Assembly: GCA_033557465.1 (NCBI GenBank)
Contig: CM066043.1
Coordinates: 74,864,662-74,928,661 of the forward strand
DNA from: Ichthyophis bannanicus
Taxonomy: Eukaryota; Chordata; Amphibia; Gymnophiona; Ichthyophiidae
Reading direction: 5' to 3'
DNA length: 64,000 nt
Shown: positions 18,796-29,333 of the stretch, in pieces
How the letters are laid out: each line of letters starts with the position of its first letter
Position numbering within the stretch: the stretch's first letter is position 1
The notes under the pieces: model-generated
What the model saw: only the letters and a program-made list of their open reading frames with translations
What the model was told of the DNA's origin: nothing
Database searches by the model: none
Position numbers and translations under genes: made by a program

Positions 18796-20748
18796 TTGGG
18801 ACATCCTCCTCCTCCTTCTCGGGACCTAGGAAACAACAATGAGGAGACGGGGGTCCAGGAGGAAGGGCGGCCGGTGGGCGGTCACCTAAGGCTGTTGCTT
18901 CCCGCCTGGTCCAGAGTCACGTCCGATCAATGGGTCCTAGAGGTGATCAGAGAAGGCTATGCTCTCGAATTTGCAAAACAAATACCTCCAGCATTTGTTC
19001 AGTCTCCCTGCGGTTCTTCTACAAAGAGGGCGGCGATAGAGACAACTCTCACTCGGCTAATAGTGCTAGGGGCCGTGGTCCCAGTACCACCAGACCAGTT
19101 CGGTGCTGGTCGGTACTCGATTTACTTCGTAGTACCAAAAAAGGAAGGGTCCTTTCGACCGATCCTGGACCTAAAACAGGTCAACCGCTGCCTCAGGGTA
19201 CCGCATTTCCGGATGGAGACCCTACGTTCAGTCATAGCAGCCGTGAGGGGCGGGGAGTTCCTCACGTCCCTCGATTTGACAGAAGCCTACTTGCATATCC
19301 CGGTCAGGAAGGCACATCAACAGTTCCTGAGATTCGCAGTGCCAAGAGGCCACTTTCAATTCCAGGCTCTACCCTTCGGCCTAGCCATGGCCCCCAGGAC
19401 GTTCACCAAGGTGATGGTGGTAGTAGCGGCATTCCTCCGGAAGGAGGGAATATTGGTGCACCCTTACCTAGACGATTGGCTGATCCGAGCAAAGTCGGAA
19501 GAGGAAAGTCAATCGGCGACGGCCAGAGTGATCCAGGTTCTAGAGGAGTTGGGGTGGGTCATCAACCGTGCAAAGAACAGGATGACTCCCTCTCAGGAAC
19601 TCGAGTACCTCGGGGCAAGATTTGACACCAACAGGGGCAGAGTATTCCTGTCACGCTCAAGATCAAGGGAGCTAAGACTCCTAGTCACGCAGTTTCTAGG
19701 CAGACGAAATCCCTCGGCGTGGTATTATCTTCAGGTGCTGGGAACAATGGCGGCGGCAATAGAGGTAGTACCATGGGCCAGAGCTCACATGCGGCCGTTG
19801 CAGCGGGCTCTATTATGTCGATGGTCACCCCAGCACCAGCCTCTATCAATGCAGCTACCTTGCACTCCGCGGACCAAACAGGCTCTCCACTGGTGGAGGT
19901 GCCCAAGGAATCTGGACCACGGGATGCCCCTCGATCCGCCTCAGTGGTTACTATTGACGACGGATGCCAGCCTGTCAGGCTGGGGAGCGCATTGCGAGGA
20001 CCACTTCGTCCAGGGCGGCTGGACAAAGTTGGAAGCGCAATGGCCCATCAACAAGCTGGAGTTGCGGGCCGTCACCCTGGCTCTCAAGGCTTTCAAGACC
20101 TTAGTGCAAGGAAGAGCAATTCGCGTTCTCTCCGACAATGTCACCGCGGTGGCCTACATCAACCACCAGGGAGGCACCAGCAGTCCTGCATTGGAGAATG
20201 AGGCAGGCATCCTTTTCCGGTGGGCCGAGGTCCAGCTGCAAGCACTTTCAGCCCAGCACGTAGCGGGCGAAGACAACGTCACGGCCGATTTTCTCAGCAG
20301 GTACAAGATAGACCACGGAGAGTGGGAACTAGAACAGGAGACCTTCAACCAAATAGTAGCCCGATGGGGTCTCCCAGTCATGGACCTCATGGCACGGTTC
20401 TCTTCAGCCAAGGTGGACAGATTCTTCAGCCGGCGAAAGGAAAGAATGTCCGAGGGCTTAGATGCCCTGTCCCAAAAGTGGCCTTCGGAGGGTCTTCTCT
20501 ATGTATTCCCCCCTTGGGCCTTGATCGGAAAAGTCCTCCAGCGGGTGGAGTCCCACCAAGGATTGGTAATTCTCATAGCCCCGGATTGGCCCCGCCGCCC
20601 CTGGTATGCGGATCTGGTGAGGATGGTCGCCGACCAACCCTGGCGGCTCCCTTGCAAAAGGGACCTGCTGAGGCAAGGCCCGGTCCGGATGCCTCACGTG
20701 GATCGATTCTCGCTTACGGCCTGGCTATTGAAAGGGCGCGGCTCCTAA
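18796..20748 (+). CDS. DIRS pol: reverse transcriptase-RNase H-methylase-like (about 650 aa)
   Basis: This is a single open frame. The first codon listed is a TTG; the true initiation site is unclear, and expression could be by reinitiation after the gag stop at 18791. The RT domain has YSIYFVVPKKEGSFRPILDL, LDLTEAYLHIP (about residue 159) and the catalytic YLDD (residues 224-227). RNase H follows with TTDASLSGWGAH (about 385), NKLELRAV, VLSDNVTAVAYIN and HVAGEDNVTADFLSR (about 485). The C-terminal block (LPVMDLMARFSSAKVDRFFS, YVFPPWALI, LIAPDWPRRPWY) corresponds to the methylase-like region described for DIRS elements. Its end overlaps the YR frame, as is typical. No stop is visible, so this enzyme could still be produced. 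Confidence 0.88.
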   Translation: MGHPPPPSRDLGNNNEETGVQEEGRPVGGHLRLLLPAWSRVTSDQWVLEVIREGYALEFAKQIPPAFVQSPCGSSTKRAAIETTLTRLIVLGAVVPVPPDQFGAGRYSIYFVVPKKEGSFRPILDLKQVNRCLRVPHFRMETLRSVIAAVRGGEFLTSLDLTEAYLHIPVRKAHQQFLRFAVPRGHFQFQALPFGLAMAPRTFTKVMVVVAAFLRKEGILVHPYLDDWLIRAKSEEESQSATARVIQVLEELGWVINRAKNRMTPSQELEYLGARFDTNRGRVFLSRSRSRELRLLVTQFLGRRNPSAWYYLQVLGTMAAAIEVVPWARAHMRPLQRALLCRWSPQHQPLSMQLPCTPRTKQALHWWRCPRNLDHGMPLDPPQWLLLTTDASLSGWGAHCEDHFVQGGWTKLEAQWPINKLELRAVTLALKAFKTLVQGRAIRVLSDNVTAVAYINHQGGTSSPALENEAGILFRWAEVQLQALSAQHVAGEDNVTADFLSRYKIDHGEWELEQETFNQIVARWGLPVMDLMARFSSAKVDRFFSRRKERMSEGLDALSQKWPSEGLLYVFPPWALIGKVLQRVESHQGLVILIAPDWPRRPWYADLVRMVADQPWRLPCKRDLLRQGPVRMPHVDRFSLTAWLLKGRGS

Positions 20749-21784
20749 AACGAGGCTACTCAGGAGCAGTAATCTCGACGCTGTTGAATGCTAAGAAGCG
20801 CTCGACCTGTCTATCCTATGTAAGGGTTTGGCGCATCTTCGAAGCCTGGTGTGCTGAGCACCGTCGGAATCCCCTAGCGGCCTCAGTCCCGGAGGTCCTG
20901 GAATTCTTGCAAGCAGGATTTGACAAGGGGCTAGCGCACAGCTCCTTACGGGTCCAGCTGGCGGCGATCGCCTGCTACAGGGGAAGGTCTGTGGCAAACC
21001 CCTAGGGGCACACCCGGACGTCTCCAGGTTCCTCAGGGCAGTTAGACGGCTGCGTCCTCAGCGGAGGTCGGTCATCCCCCCTTGGGATCTTAACCTAGTG
21101 CTAAATGTATTGATCGGAGAACCCTTCGAGCCAGTAAAGAGGGCCTCCTTAAAGGATTTAACCCTAAAGACAGTTTTTCTGGTCACCATCTGCTCGGCCA
21201 GGAGGGTTTCAGAGTTACAGGCGCTGTCGTCTCAGCCCCCCTTTCTGTCATTCCTCAAGGACAAAGTGGTTCTGCGCACGGTGCCTTCATTCTTGCCCAA
21301 AGTTATCTCTCCCTTTCATGTGAACCAGACAGTTACCCTTCCGGCCTTCTCGGCCGAGGGGCATGTAGGTAAGGATAGCAAACTTCGTCTCCTAGACGTC
21401 CAGAGGATTTTGAAACGTTACCTCTCTCGCACAGCGCCCTTCTGAAAGTCCGACCGCCTATTCATCCAGTTCGGGGGTCCGCACAAAGGGGAGGCAGCGG
21501 CCAAGGCCTCTATCTCCAGGTGGATCAGAGAGACGATTGCCTCCGCCTACATCCTGAAGGGAAAGCAGGTGCCAGTGGGTCTGCGGGCCCACTCCACCCG
21601 AGCCCAGGCTACCTCTTGGGCAGAATTCAGCCTGGTTCCACCGCTGGATATTTGTAGGGCAGCGACGTGGTCCTCGCTACATACCTTTACCAAACACTAC
21701 AGACTGGACGTGCAGAGTTCAGCGGACTCTCGGTTTGGGCTAGCGGTTCTTCGGTCTGGTATGCCTTATCCCACCCAGGATTGA
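20685..21784 (+). pseudogene. DIRS tyrosine recombinase of D, one frameshift and one stop
   Basis: The N-terminal core-binding part (GSILAYGLAIERARLLKRGY, then FEAWCAEHRRNPL) is in one frame up to 21005. A one-base loss near 20976 shifts to another frame containing SARRVSELQAL (arginine I). A TGA at 21443-21445 replaces an Arg-type codon. The frame then resumes with RAHSTRAQATSWAE (H-x-x-R) and TFTKHY (nucleophile). All catalytic positions are thus preserved although the frame is broken twice. The gene overlaps the end of pol. Confidence 0.82.
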
Positions 21785-21797
21785 ACTGTTCTGGTAC

Positions 21798-21899
21798 ATC
21801 CCAGAAGTAAAGGGACTGGACTGGAGTGACGATAAGGAAATAGTAATTAGATCTTACCTGCTAATTAGTGTTCCTGAAGGAACGACAGTCCAGTCCCTG
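21798..21899. repeat. Internal complementary region of D
   Basis: 21798-21839 is the complement of the left end (CTGGAGTGACGATAAGGAA). 21840-21899 is the complement of the right end (TAGTAATTAGATCTTACCTG and on). The halves meet at about 21839/21840, reproducing the presumed circle junction. Confidence 0.85.
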
Positions 21900-22163
21900 A
21901 TCCCACCCGGTTCCGGCGAACGTTAAGGCCTATTGTTCATTGAAGAGCATCGGACTGAGAGTAGGGCCGGTTCGGCAAAAGGAAGGGCAGGAGAAAGCCG
22001 GCTCGGGCAGACTCAGCTATCCCCCTCCGCCTGCTGCCCTTCCTCCTTCTCCTTCCCTTATACCAGCGATGGCGAACCTATGGCACGCGTGCCAGCTGTG
22101 GCACGCGAAGGCCTTGCAGCTGGCACGCGGGAAGGTCCGCAATCGAAAAAAAAAAAAACAACC

Positions 22164-22552
22164 CTGTCTGTTGCCGCTGTCGGGGCCGCCGCGGCAGAAT
22201 CGAGCGTGCCGCGGGGCCCCCCTGTACCCGGCAGATCCTGCCCTCCCCGTAGCAGCTCTCTCTTTGGAGCTACAGTCAGACGAGCCGGCTTGCAGAGCGC
22301 GAAGGGAAGAGTTTCCCTTTCGCGACTCTGTTAAGCCCGCGGGGGCTGATGGGAACTTCCCATCAGCCCCCGCGGGCTTAACAGAGTCGCGACAGGGAAA
22401 CTCGTCCCTTCGCGGTCTGCTAGCCGGCGCGGCTGACTGTAGCTCCCAAGAGAGCGCTGCTACGGGGAGGGCCGGCTCGGCCGGGTGGGGAGAGGGGGTC
22501 CCCGCGGCACGCTCGATTCTGCCGCGGCGGCCCCGACAGCGGCAGCAGACAG
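22164..22552. repeat. ~390-bp near-perfect GC-rich palindrome in the hAT of D
   Basis: Arms 22164-22355 and 22357-22552 are reverse complements around a one-base centre (GATGGGAA-C-TTCCCATC). Matching outer blocks are CTGTCTGTTGCCGCTGTCGG and its complement near 22552; inner blocks are GACTCTGTTAAGCCCGCGGG and its complement. The arms are CpG-rich. A transcript would fold into a long hairpin. Confidence 0.9.
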
Positions 22553-22574
22553 TTTTTATTTTTTTTTTAATTTT

Positions 22575-23345
22575 CCCTGGGTTGGGGTGGGCTGGGGGGG
22601 GGTTAGGAGTGGTGATGGGCTGGGCTGGTCTGGGCTGGCTGGGGGGTTTAGGAGTGGTGATGGGCTGGGCTGGTCTGGGCTGGGGGGGTTAGGAGTGGTG
22701 ATGGGCTGGGCTGGGCTGGGGGGGTTAGGAGTGGTGATGGGCTGGGCTGGGCTGGGGGGGTTAGGAGTGGTGATGGGCTGGGCGGGGCTGGGGGGGTTAG
22801 GAGTAGTGATGGGCTGGGCTGTGCTGGGCTTGGGGGTGGTAGGAGTAGTGATGGGCTGGGGTGGGGGGGTTAGGAATGGTGATGGGCACTGGGCTGGGGG
22901 GGTTAGGAGTGGTGATGGACACTGGGCTGGCTGGGGGGGTTAGGAGTGGTGATGGGCGCTGGGCTGGGAGGGTAGGAGTGGTGATGGGCGCTGGGGGGGT
23001 TAGGAGTGGTGATAGGCGCTGGGGGGGCTTAAACTAAAAATTGAGTGACGGGGGATTAGGACTGGGAGTGGGCTGATGGGGAGGTTAGGACTGGAAATGG
23101 GCTGGTGGGATTAGGACTGGGAGTGGGCTATGGGGGGCTAGGACTGGTAATGGGTTGGGGGGTTGCTAGGACTGGAAATGGGCTGAGTGGAAGGGGGCTT
23201 GAACTGCAAATAGCTGTTGGGGATGGGGCTTGGAATGGAAATGGGCTGAGGGGAAGTGGGGGGCTTGAACTGCAAATAGCTGATGGGGACGGGGCTTGGA
23301 ATGGAAATGGGCTGAGGGGAAGTGGGGGGCTTGAAGAAGGGAATG
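22575..23345. repeat. G-rich minisatellite in the hAT of D
   Basis: Imperfect tandem units of roughly 25-50 bases are built on GGCTGGG, GGGGTTAGGAGTGGTGATGG and later GGGCTTGAACTGCAAATAG. Long open frames here (Gly/Val/Trp repeats) are by-products of the repeat. Confidence 0.85.
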
Positions 23346-24347
23346 GATGCTGGGTGAGACTGGAACTAGAAGGGAGCTGATGTTGGGGGAGGATTAGAAT
23401 GGGATGGGGCTGGGAGAGTAAAATGGAGAGGGGAAAAATATTTTGTGTAGGAGGGATGAAAAATCTACAATTGGCCAGGTATTGGGAGAGTAATTGGGGA
23501 TTGAGGATGGAGGGGTAAAATTTGTGTGGATGAAATAGGAATGAGGAAAGAGCAAAAGGAGAAAGATTAGTATGTTAAAGCAGATGTAGAGAGAGAGAGA
23601 ATGGAAAAAAAACTAGAAGAGAGAAGAAAGGACAAATGGACAGCAGACGATGGAGAGTTAGCAGAAAACATGAAGAAACCAGAAGAAAATGGCTGGACCA
23701 ATTGCAACTGAAAAAAAATGCACAAAAGGTAGAAAGATATCTCTTTATTTTGAATTTATTAACTGGAATATGTCAGCTCTGGGAAATGTGCATCATTAAC
23801 ATCTGCGCTTTGTTTGGTACAAGAGGAAATTCCTATTTGACGTTGCCACTTGTTCTCTTTCCCCAGTATTCACTGAAATGTATTGGTTTAATATTTGCAG
23901 TGTTGCCTTTTGATAGGTAGGGTATGGTGCTTTGTGAGTCCTGGTAGTGCTGTCAGGATACGGCGGGTTTGCTATGGGTTCTAAATGGGCAGCGTTTGTA
24001 GTAGTTCCTAATGTGCCTGGCGGTTGGCACTGGATTATAGTAATGTAGAAATCTTTTAGTCTTTCTTTATCCATACACTCATTAAGAGACATGTTTACTA
24101 AAAGTTAGTGTATGGTAACATTATGCATATATTTATGCAAATAAGACCACTTATGCAAATGACGTGCTGGCACTTTGAGGAAATTCTTTGGTTTTGTGCG
24201 GCAGTTTGGGTACTCGGGCTCAAAAAGGTTAGCCATCACTGCCTTATACCATACAAAAAAAAAAAAAGAGGATTGTTTAATAGTTCTTTGAGGTTTTATG
24301 TTAGATGGTTTATTGTTGGAAGTTAGCTATGTCTGCTTTTTCATTCG

Positions 24348-24518
24348 AATACTGGAGTTGGTGGGTGGTCCCAGTGGTATTTATACCGCTCCATCCCCAA
24401 AAAGGTTGGGCTCAGCCTCCAAGCTGCTGGAAGGGTTGCGTAACCCAGAAGTAAAGGGACTGGACTGTCGTTCCTTCAGGAACACTAATTAGCAGGTAAG
24501 ATCTAATTACTATTTTTT
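24348..24518. repeat. Right ITR of element D
   Basis: Reverse complement of the left ITR, including the mirrored TATA segment. It extends outward through GTTCCTTCAGGAACACTAAT to the bases matched by the right half of the ICR. Confidence 0.85.
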
Positions 24519-24537
24519 TTTTAAATTCTAAGTAACC

Positions 24538-24776
24538 TAGAATTTGATGGTGTTACTTTAAAGTTTTGGACAAATTCCTGGAGGAAAAGTCCATAAATCA
24601 TTATTAAAGAGGACCCAGGTAATCCACTACTTGCCCCAGTACAAGCATTGTGGAACCTGTGTGTCTTTTTGGGCAACTGCCAGGTACTTGTGACCTGGAT
24701 TGGCCACCGTTGGAAACAGATTACTGGCTTGATGGATCTTGGTCTGACCCAGTATGGCATGTCTTATGTTCTTAGA
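24538..24776 (+). mobile_element. CR1-type LINE, 3'-terminal fragment
   Basis: The segment ends with GGTCTGACCCAGTATGGCAT and a short terminal repeat-like tail (CTTATGTTCTTAGATG). The same sequence is present on the opposite strand at the fragment starting 27058. It includes the C-terminal codons (AAGTTTTGGACAAATTCCTG, 'KFWTNSWRKSP'-like frame) and 3' UTR only. Confidence 0.65.
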
Positions 24777-27052
24777 TGAATGTGTGGAAAATCACTGTGA
24801 CCCTCAAATCTGATAAAAAAGCATAGGGGCTTATTACCACCGTAAAGACTTAATTTTTTTCTATTCTAAAGTTTTTGGCCAGTTCTGTCCCTCCCCATGT
24901 TAAAAGTCCTCTCGGTACCTGTACAAGCGATTCCGGCTCTGTGCCAGCTGGCACAGCTCAAAGTTCATTCAAAGCAGCCATGTGGTGGTGTACCGTAATC
25001 ACGTGTTGCTTCAGAGCATTCTGCTAAGTATTGCCTCATTGGTGCATGATGAATACAGTACTGCTGTTGAGACAAGTGCACATGAAGTGCTGGAACAAAT
25101 TGTGCTGATATGAGATTGGAAAGGAGGAGACTCAGGAGTACTGCAGGTTTTTTTCACTGAAAAAGTAATTCATTCATGGAGCAGCTTTCCAGTGGAGTTC
25201 GTGAAGGCAGAAGTAGAACACAAAGGTATGGGGTGAAGCATCCTTAATAAGTAAGATCCGAAGTATTGAAGTAGGAAGGGAAAATGGCCTCATGGGCGTC
25301 ATCTGCGAGCAGAGCCATAATTTTTGTTTTTATTTAGATGGGGAATAGTGGGAGTGCTCTAGGGAGAAGTACCTTCAGTTATTTTAAACAGTAATATCTC
25401 TTCAAGAGTGAGGTAAAACAAAGCAGAAAACTAGAAATCTTAATGTATACATGAAACTGCAGCTGAATTATTAAAGCTACCGTGCCTGTAAAATGATTTC
25501 CTAATTTGTCTATGCCCGTAATTGAAACTGAAGGTTTGAGGGTGCTTGGGGAAGAGGAAGAGAATGGAGAGAGCCAGGCTTTGAGGAAAGTAAATTGGAT
25601 TTGGTGCAGCAGCTGCAGGCAGCTGGAATCCCAGGAGAATGAAGATTACATTAGTTGTGGTCATTGCATTGGTTTCTGCTGGAGTCCTGTCATCTTTGTA
25701 GTAGAACAGCTTACAGATGAGATGGGGAGAGGGGCTATAGCAGGGCAGACATGGAAGAAGAGGTTAAGGTAAGTAGAAAGCCTCTGTCAATGATGACTCT
25801 GTAAAGTAACAGCTCAGCATAATCTGCTCAATGTTGCTGAGTATGAGGCAAAATTATTTTTCTTTTTTAATTTGGGAGAAAATGCTGCAAACCCATTGAT
25901 TTTTGCACTGCATTGCTTCCTGGTTGGTGCATTCTTGGAAGCTTCCAGCAGATCATAGAGCAGGTCAGAAAGCATGGTGGAAATTGGAGAGCACCTATGG
26001 AAGAGGGTATGTATTCACTGGCTCACTCACTCCTTTGTTTGCTTTCCTTGCCTTCTTTGAAAAGAAGCACTCCACTGCTTAGAGAACCATGCACTGGTAG
26101 CAGCAAAATCACGCACACAGCAGAAGCTAAGTTTAGGTTTAGGTTACACTCTTGAATCATTCGTGGCTCAATACAGAAACCTCACACTAGAGCCCAGCAC
26201 TATAGCTCCAGTGCAGGGTTTATAATGCCAGTTTAGCACAGGCATTTTGCTCAGCAATGCTGTAAACAAACAGCATGCAAATGAGCTGTGTGCAAAATGT
26301 CTGCGCTAAACAGGGCAAATGGGTCTGTTAGCAGCATCTATATTGTGCACACACAAAAAAGCAATTTGGCACTTGTGCGCATGTGATGGAATGTTGTGTA
26401 ACACGTAACAGTATTTATTTTGCTGAGAATAATATTGGTGCTCATAAACACCAATATTCTGCGCAGAATAAAATTGCTGTTAGGCACCACATAACTTTAT
26501 TCCAGCAAGCTTCCCCTTCTGGGTTTTTTTTTCCAACACACTCCTTCAACAAAGCCAGTAAAACGTTGTGGAGGTTGTGTGTGTAACAGGCATAAATTTC
26601 TCACCAGCAACTATCGCAGATCTATGAGCCTAACCCTTAACGTCTTCTCAGACCTGTTGTTAAAATCCTGGCCTTGAGCTCAGCCTTGTGTGCGCTTCTC
26701 TGTATCTCTACTGCATAGCTAATTGCTTCATTAACATTTATTTAAATGGATTTAAATATGCTCGGCACAGGTTTCTGCGCATTGGTTATGCTCACATTAA
26801 ATCCCTTCCTACATTCTGTGCCCACACTAGCATGGAAAATTATGTGTTATCACTGCATTAATGATAGTGCACTTTTCTGCATCAAGCACTTAGTTTTGCT
26901 TTTTCCTTCATGCCACCATGAAAATATACTACTATGATGGACCGAGAGCATTTTTAAAATAGATGAACAATGCACAATCTGACCGTAGTTTAGGGTAAAC
27001 AGTGGCTTTTTCTAGGTGAAATTTGTACCTGCTAAAGAATTGTATTGCTAAT
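24777..27052. other. Unassigned DNA, no gene recognised
   Basis: About 2.3 kb of moderately AT-rich sequence with only short frames. Nothing resembles a known protein. A small imperfect inverted repeat (26407-26481) is the only structured feature noted. Confidence 0.5.
26407..26481. repeat. 75-base imperfect hairpin
   Basis: AATATTGGTG and CACCAATATT flank an 8-base loop. Pairing extends outward through TTTATT/AATAAA to AACAG/CTGTT with a 3-base bulge. The size is like a precursor microRNA, but there is no independent evidence of transcription. Confidence 0.45.
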
Positions 27053-27057
27053 CAATG

Positions 27058-27510
27058 TACGTAAGAAATGCCATACTGGGTCAGACCAAGGTCCATCAAG
27101 CCCAGTATCCTGTTTCCAATAATGGCCAATCCAGGTCATAAGTACCTGTCAGATTCCACAAATGTACATAGATTCCACAATGCCTATACCAGGGTAAGCA
27201 GTCTATTTTGCTGGTCCTTCTTAATAATGGTTAATAATGGACTTTTCCTCCAGGAACTTGTCCAAACCTATTTTAAACCCAACTATATTAACAGCTTTTA
27301 CCACACTCTCTGCTAATGAATTCCAGATTTTGATTGTGCGTTGAGTGAAAAAATAGTTTCTCTTATTAGTCTTAAATGGATTACATTGTAGCTTCATTGT
27401 GTGTCTCATAGTCTTCCTACTTTTCTGAAGCGGTAAACAACCAATCTACGTCTACCAGTTCTACTCCGTGCATTATTTTATAGACCTCTATTATTTTGCC
27501 CCTCAACCAA
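27058..27510 (-). mobile_element. CR1-type LINE, 3' fragment (minus strand)
   Basis: The minus-strand frame at 27409-27221 reads NYFFTQRTIKIWNSLAESVV followed by FKIGLDKFLEE, the conserved C-terminus of CR1-type reverse transcriptase proteins. The upstream codons (EVYKIMHGVELVDVDWLFTA) are in another frame at about 27420-27500. The 3' UTR runs to the left and ends at TGCCATACTGGGTCAGACC read on the plus strand. It is 5' truncated and frame-broken. Confidence 0.75.
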
Positions 27511-27925
27511 TTGGTAGTTGGAGGGGGAGGGAGACTGGGGATGTATAAATGTGTTTCTTCTGTGGCATCTGTGAGTGTGTTTAAGCGGTTAAGCATGGAT
27601 GAGGTGTGAAGGAGGAGTGAGGACAAGAGTGGTAGGTGTCGGGGGAATTCATAATGAAGTTGGGGGTCATGAACTTAATTGTAGTTGTGCCTGTGATGAG
27701 TACAGTTTGCTGCAGGAGTGGGGTACTGGTTGGGAGGCACTAGTGGGGAGGGTGTGTGTGCAGGGCTGGATTCTATGGGTCGTCACTTCCTCATATGGAG
27801 TTGGGAGTCTTATGGGTGTGGTGCCAAGTAGATATGGGAGGGAGTGGGTGGGTTCTGGGCAAGAGGGGACAGGTGCTGGGGACTGGCATCTGTATGGACT
27901 CTAGTCAGTTTGGATTGTGCTCAGA
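27511..27925. other. G/T-rich unassigned stretch
   Basis: GGGTG-type sequence with no recognisable protein. It may be the 5' region of the old LINE whose endonuclease begins just downstream. Confidence 0.35.
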
Positions 27926-28288
27926 TGGTGGCTAATTATAAAATGGTAACCTATAATGTTAAGGGTTTAAATGCACCAGCGAAGTGTGCTGCTTTATTGA
28001 AAGAACTGGACTGTTTATGTAGTTTTGCTCCAGGAGACGCACTTGCTTAAGAAGGATGAGTGGCTGTTGTGCTCGCCCAACTACCCCTGTGTGGTGCCTG
28101 CTTCAAGTATGCAAGAAAAGAAAAAGGCAGGTGTGGTTATTCCCTTCTCCAAGGATTTGGATCTATAGATACATGAAAAAGTGGCAGACTCAGCAGTGAG
28201 GTTTTTGATACTGTGTATTAAGTGTGGGGGGTGGGGGCTAGAGTGGAATATAGTAAATGTGTATGCTCTGAATAAGGATCAAGGGGGC
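27926..28288 (+). pseudogene. Old L1-group LINE, endonuclease N-terminal fragment (left of element E)
   Basis: The sequence encodes VTYNVKGLNAPAK..ALLKEL, then in another frame LLQETHLLKKDEW. Later comes NVYALNKDQ, where the reading is cut by element E at about 28288. These are the N-terminal motifs of an L1-type apurinic endonuclease. Frameshifts and a TAG show it is dead. The missing continuation lies at 34681. Confidence 0.75.
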
Positions 28289-28668
28289 CTTTCCTTATCG
28301 TCCCTCCAGTCCAGTCCTGCACCTCTGGGTAGTGTACCTCTTCCAGCAGCTTGGAGACTGCGCATGTCATCTTTTGATGACACCCATCTACTTATGCAGC
28401 TGGCACTGCCTACCAGCCCTAGTATACTCAGTCTTCAAGCAGCTGGAGGAGGTGAAAGCCAGGGGTGCTGGAATCGCTGAGGGACAACTAAGGAGATAGA
28501 TTTTTTTTTTATTTTCTTGATCTCTTTGGCAGCCTTAAGGCTCTGGGATCAGCATTTGTTTTGGTGGTTTTGCCTTCACTTAAAAAGAAAAAAGGAAAAA
28601 GTTTCTTCAGGAGAGCACGGCAGGTCAAAAGAGGGGATCCCCCATTCTCCATAGCATGCGGGAAGGCT

Positions 28669-28687
28669 GGGGGGGGGGGGGGGGGGG
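28669..28687. repeat. 19-base G homopolymer
   Basis: An uninterrupted G run in the leader of element E. It is a candidate for G-quadruplex formation and for sequencing-length error. Confidence 0.8.
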
Positions 28688-29333
28688 AGGGGCCCTCCTC
28701 AATCAAAGGAGCAGGTGGCTTCTGAACCCGTCATCAGGTGAGGAGCCATCTCCCAAATGACAACGGTGAGTCAGGCAGCTCCTGGAATGGCCCTCAATGC
28801 CAAAGTTTGCTTGAGTTGGCTGAGCACAAGGGCTGACAACAGGCAGTGGGGACAGCCACAGCAAAGTGGAGGTAAGCCCTGGAAAGCAGGGACGAGTCCT
28901 TTCTGTGCCGGTGTAGGCCGTGGAAGGCAGTGCAATGTTCGGATAGGGCGTGGGAGTTAGGCCCTGTGAGCATGGCCCTAAACTATGTGGAAGGAGTCTG
29001 GAACAGCGCAGGAACTGCGGCACTCGTCTTTGCCTCCCTGTGATGGCCTGGAGATTTCCTGTGCGGCAAAGTTTTTCTGTCCCCCAGGACTGGCAGGGGG
29101 GTTGAGAGACTTGGCCTGTGATCTGCTTTTTGCATTTTTGTGTTTTTTGCCCAGGAGATGGAAGATAGGGCCTAGGAGCCTACCTTTCATTTCCATTTAT
29201 TTCCTTTCATTTCTCTTTATTTTATTTCCTTAGTTTACACTATTTTTCTTTATCTGTAAAAAAAAAACAAAAAAAAAACAAAGCTTTGTGAGTCCCCTTG
29301 CATTTTTTCTAGGCTAGAGGGCTTGGAGTCAGG

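Larger units (their letters stand above)
22064..24241 (+). mobile_element. Non-autonomous hAT transposon in element D
   Basis: Terminal inverted repeats begin CAGCGATGGCGAACC (left) and end GGTTAGCCATCACTG (right). They are flanked by an 8-bp duplication CCTTATAC (22056-22063 and 24242-24249), the hallmark size for hAT. No transposase is encoded. The interior holds a ~390-bp palindrome, a G-rich minisatellite and a segment (about 23540-24140) shared, inverted, with the hAT at 49873-52880. Confidence 0.9.
16330..24518 (+). mobile_element. DIRS-type retrotransposon D (family 4), best-preserved pol, carrying a hAT insertion
   Basis: The order is left ITR (16330-16465), gag (17344-18791), RT-RNase H-methylase-like ORF (18796-20748), YR (about 20685-21784), ICR (21798-21899), and right ITR (24348-24518). 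A hAT transposon (22064-24241) lies between ICR and right ITR. Removing the hAT leaves about 6.0 kb. The ITRs match over about 120 bases including the TATA-containing segment. Confidence 0.92.

Noticed and set aside
18930..19625. 231-codon frame within pol of D
   Set aside because: Out-of-frame shadow of the reverse transcriptase ORF.
22485..22943. Gly/Val/Trp-repeat protein frame
   Set aside because: Produced by translating the G-rich minisatellite; no start context or homologue.
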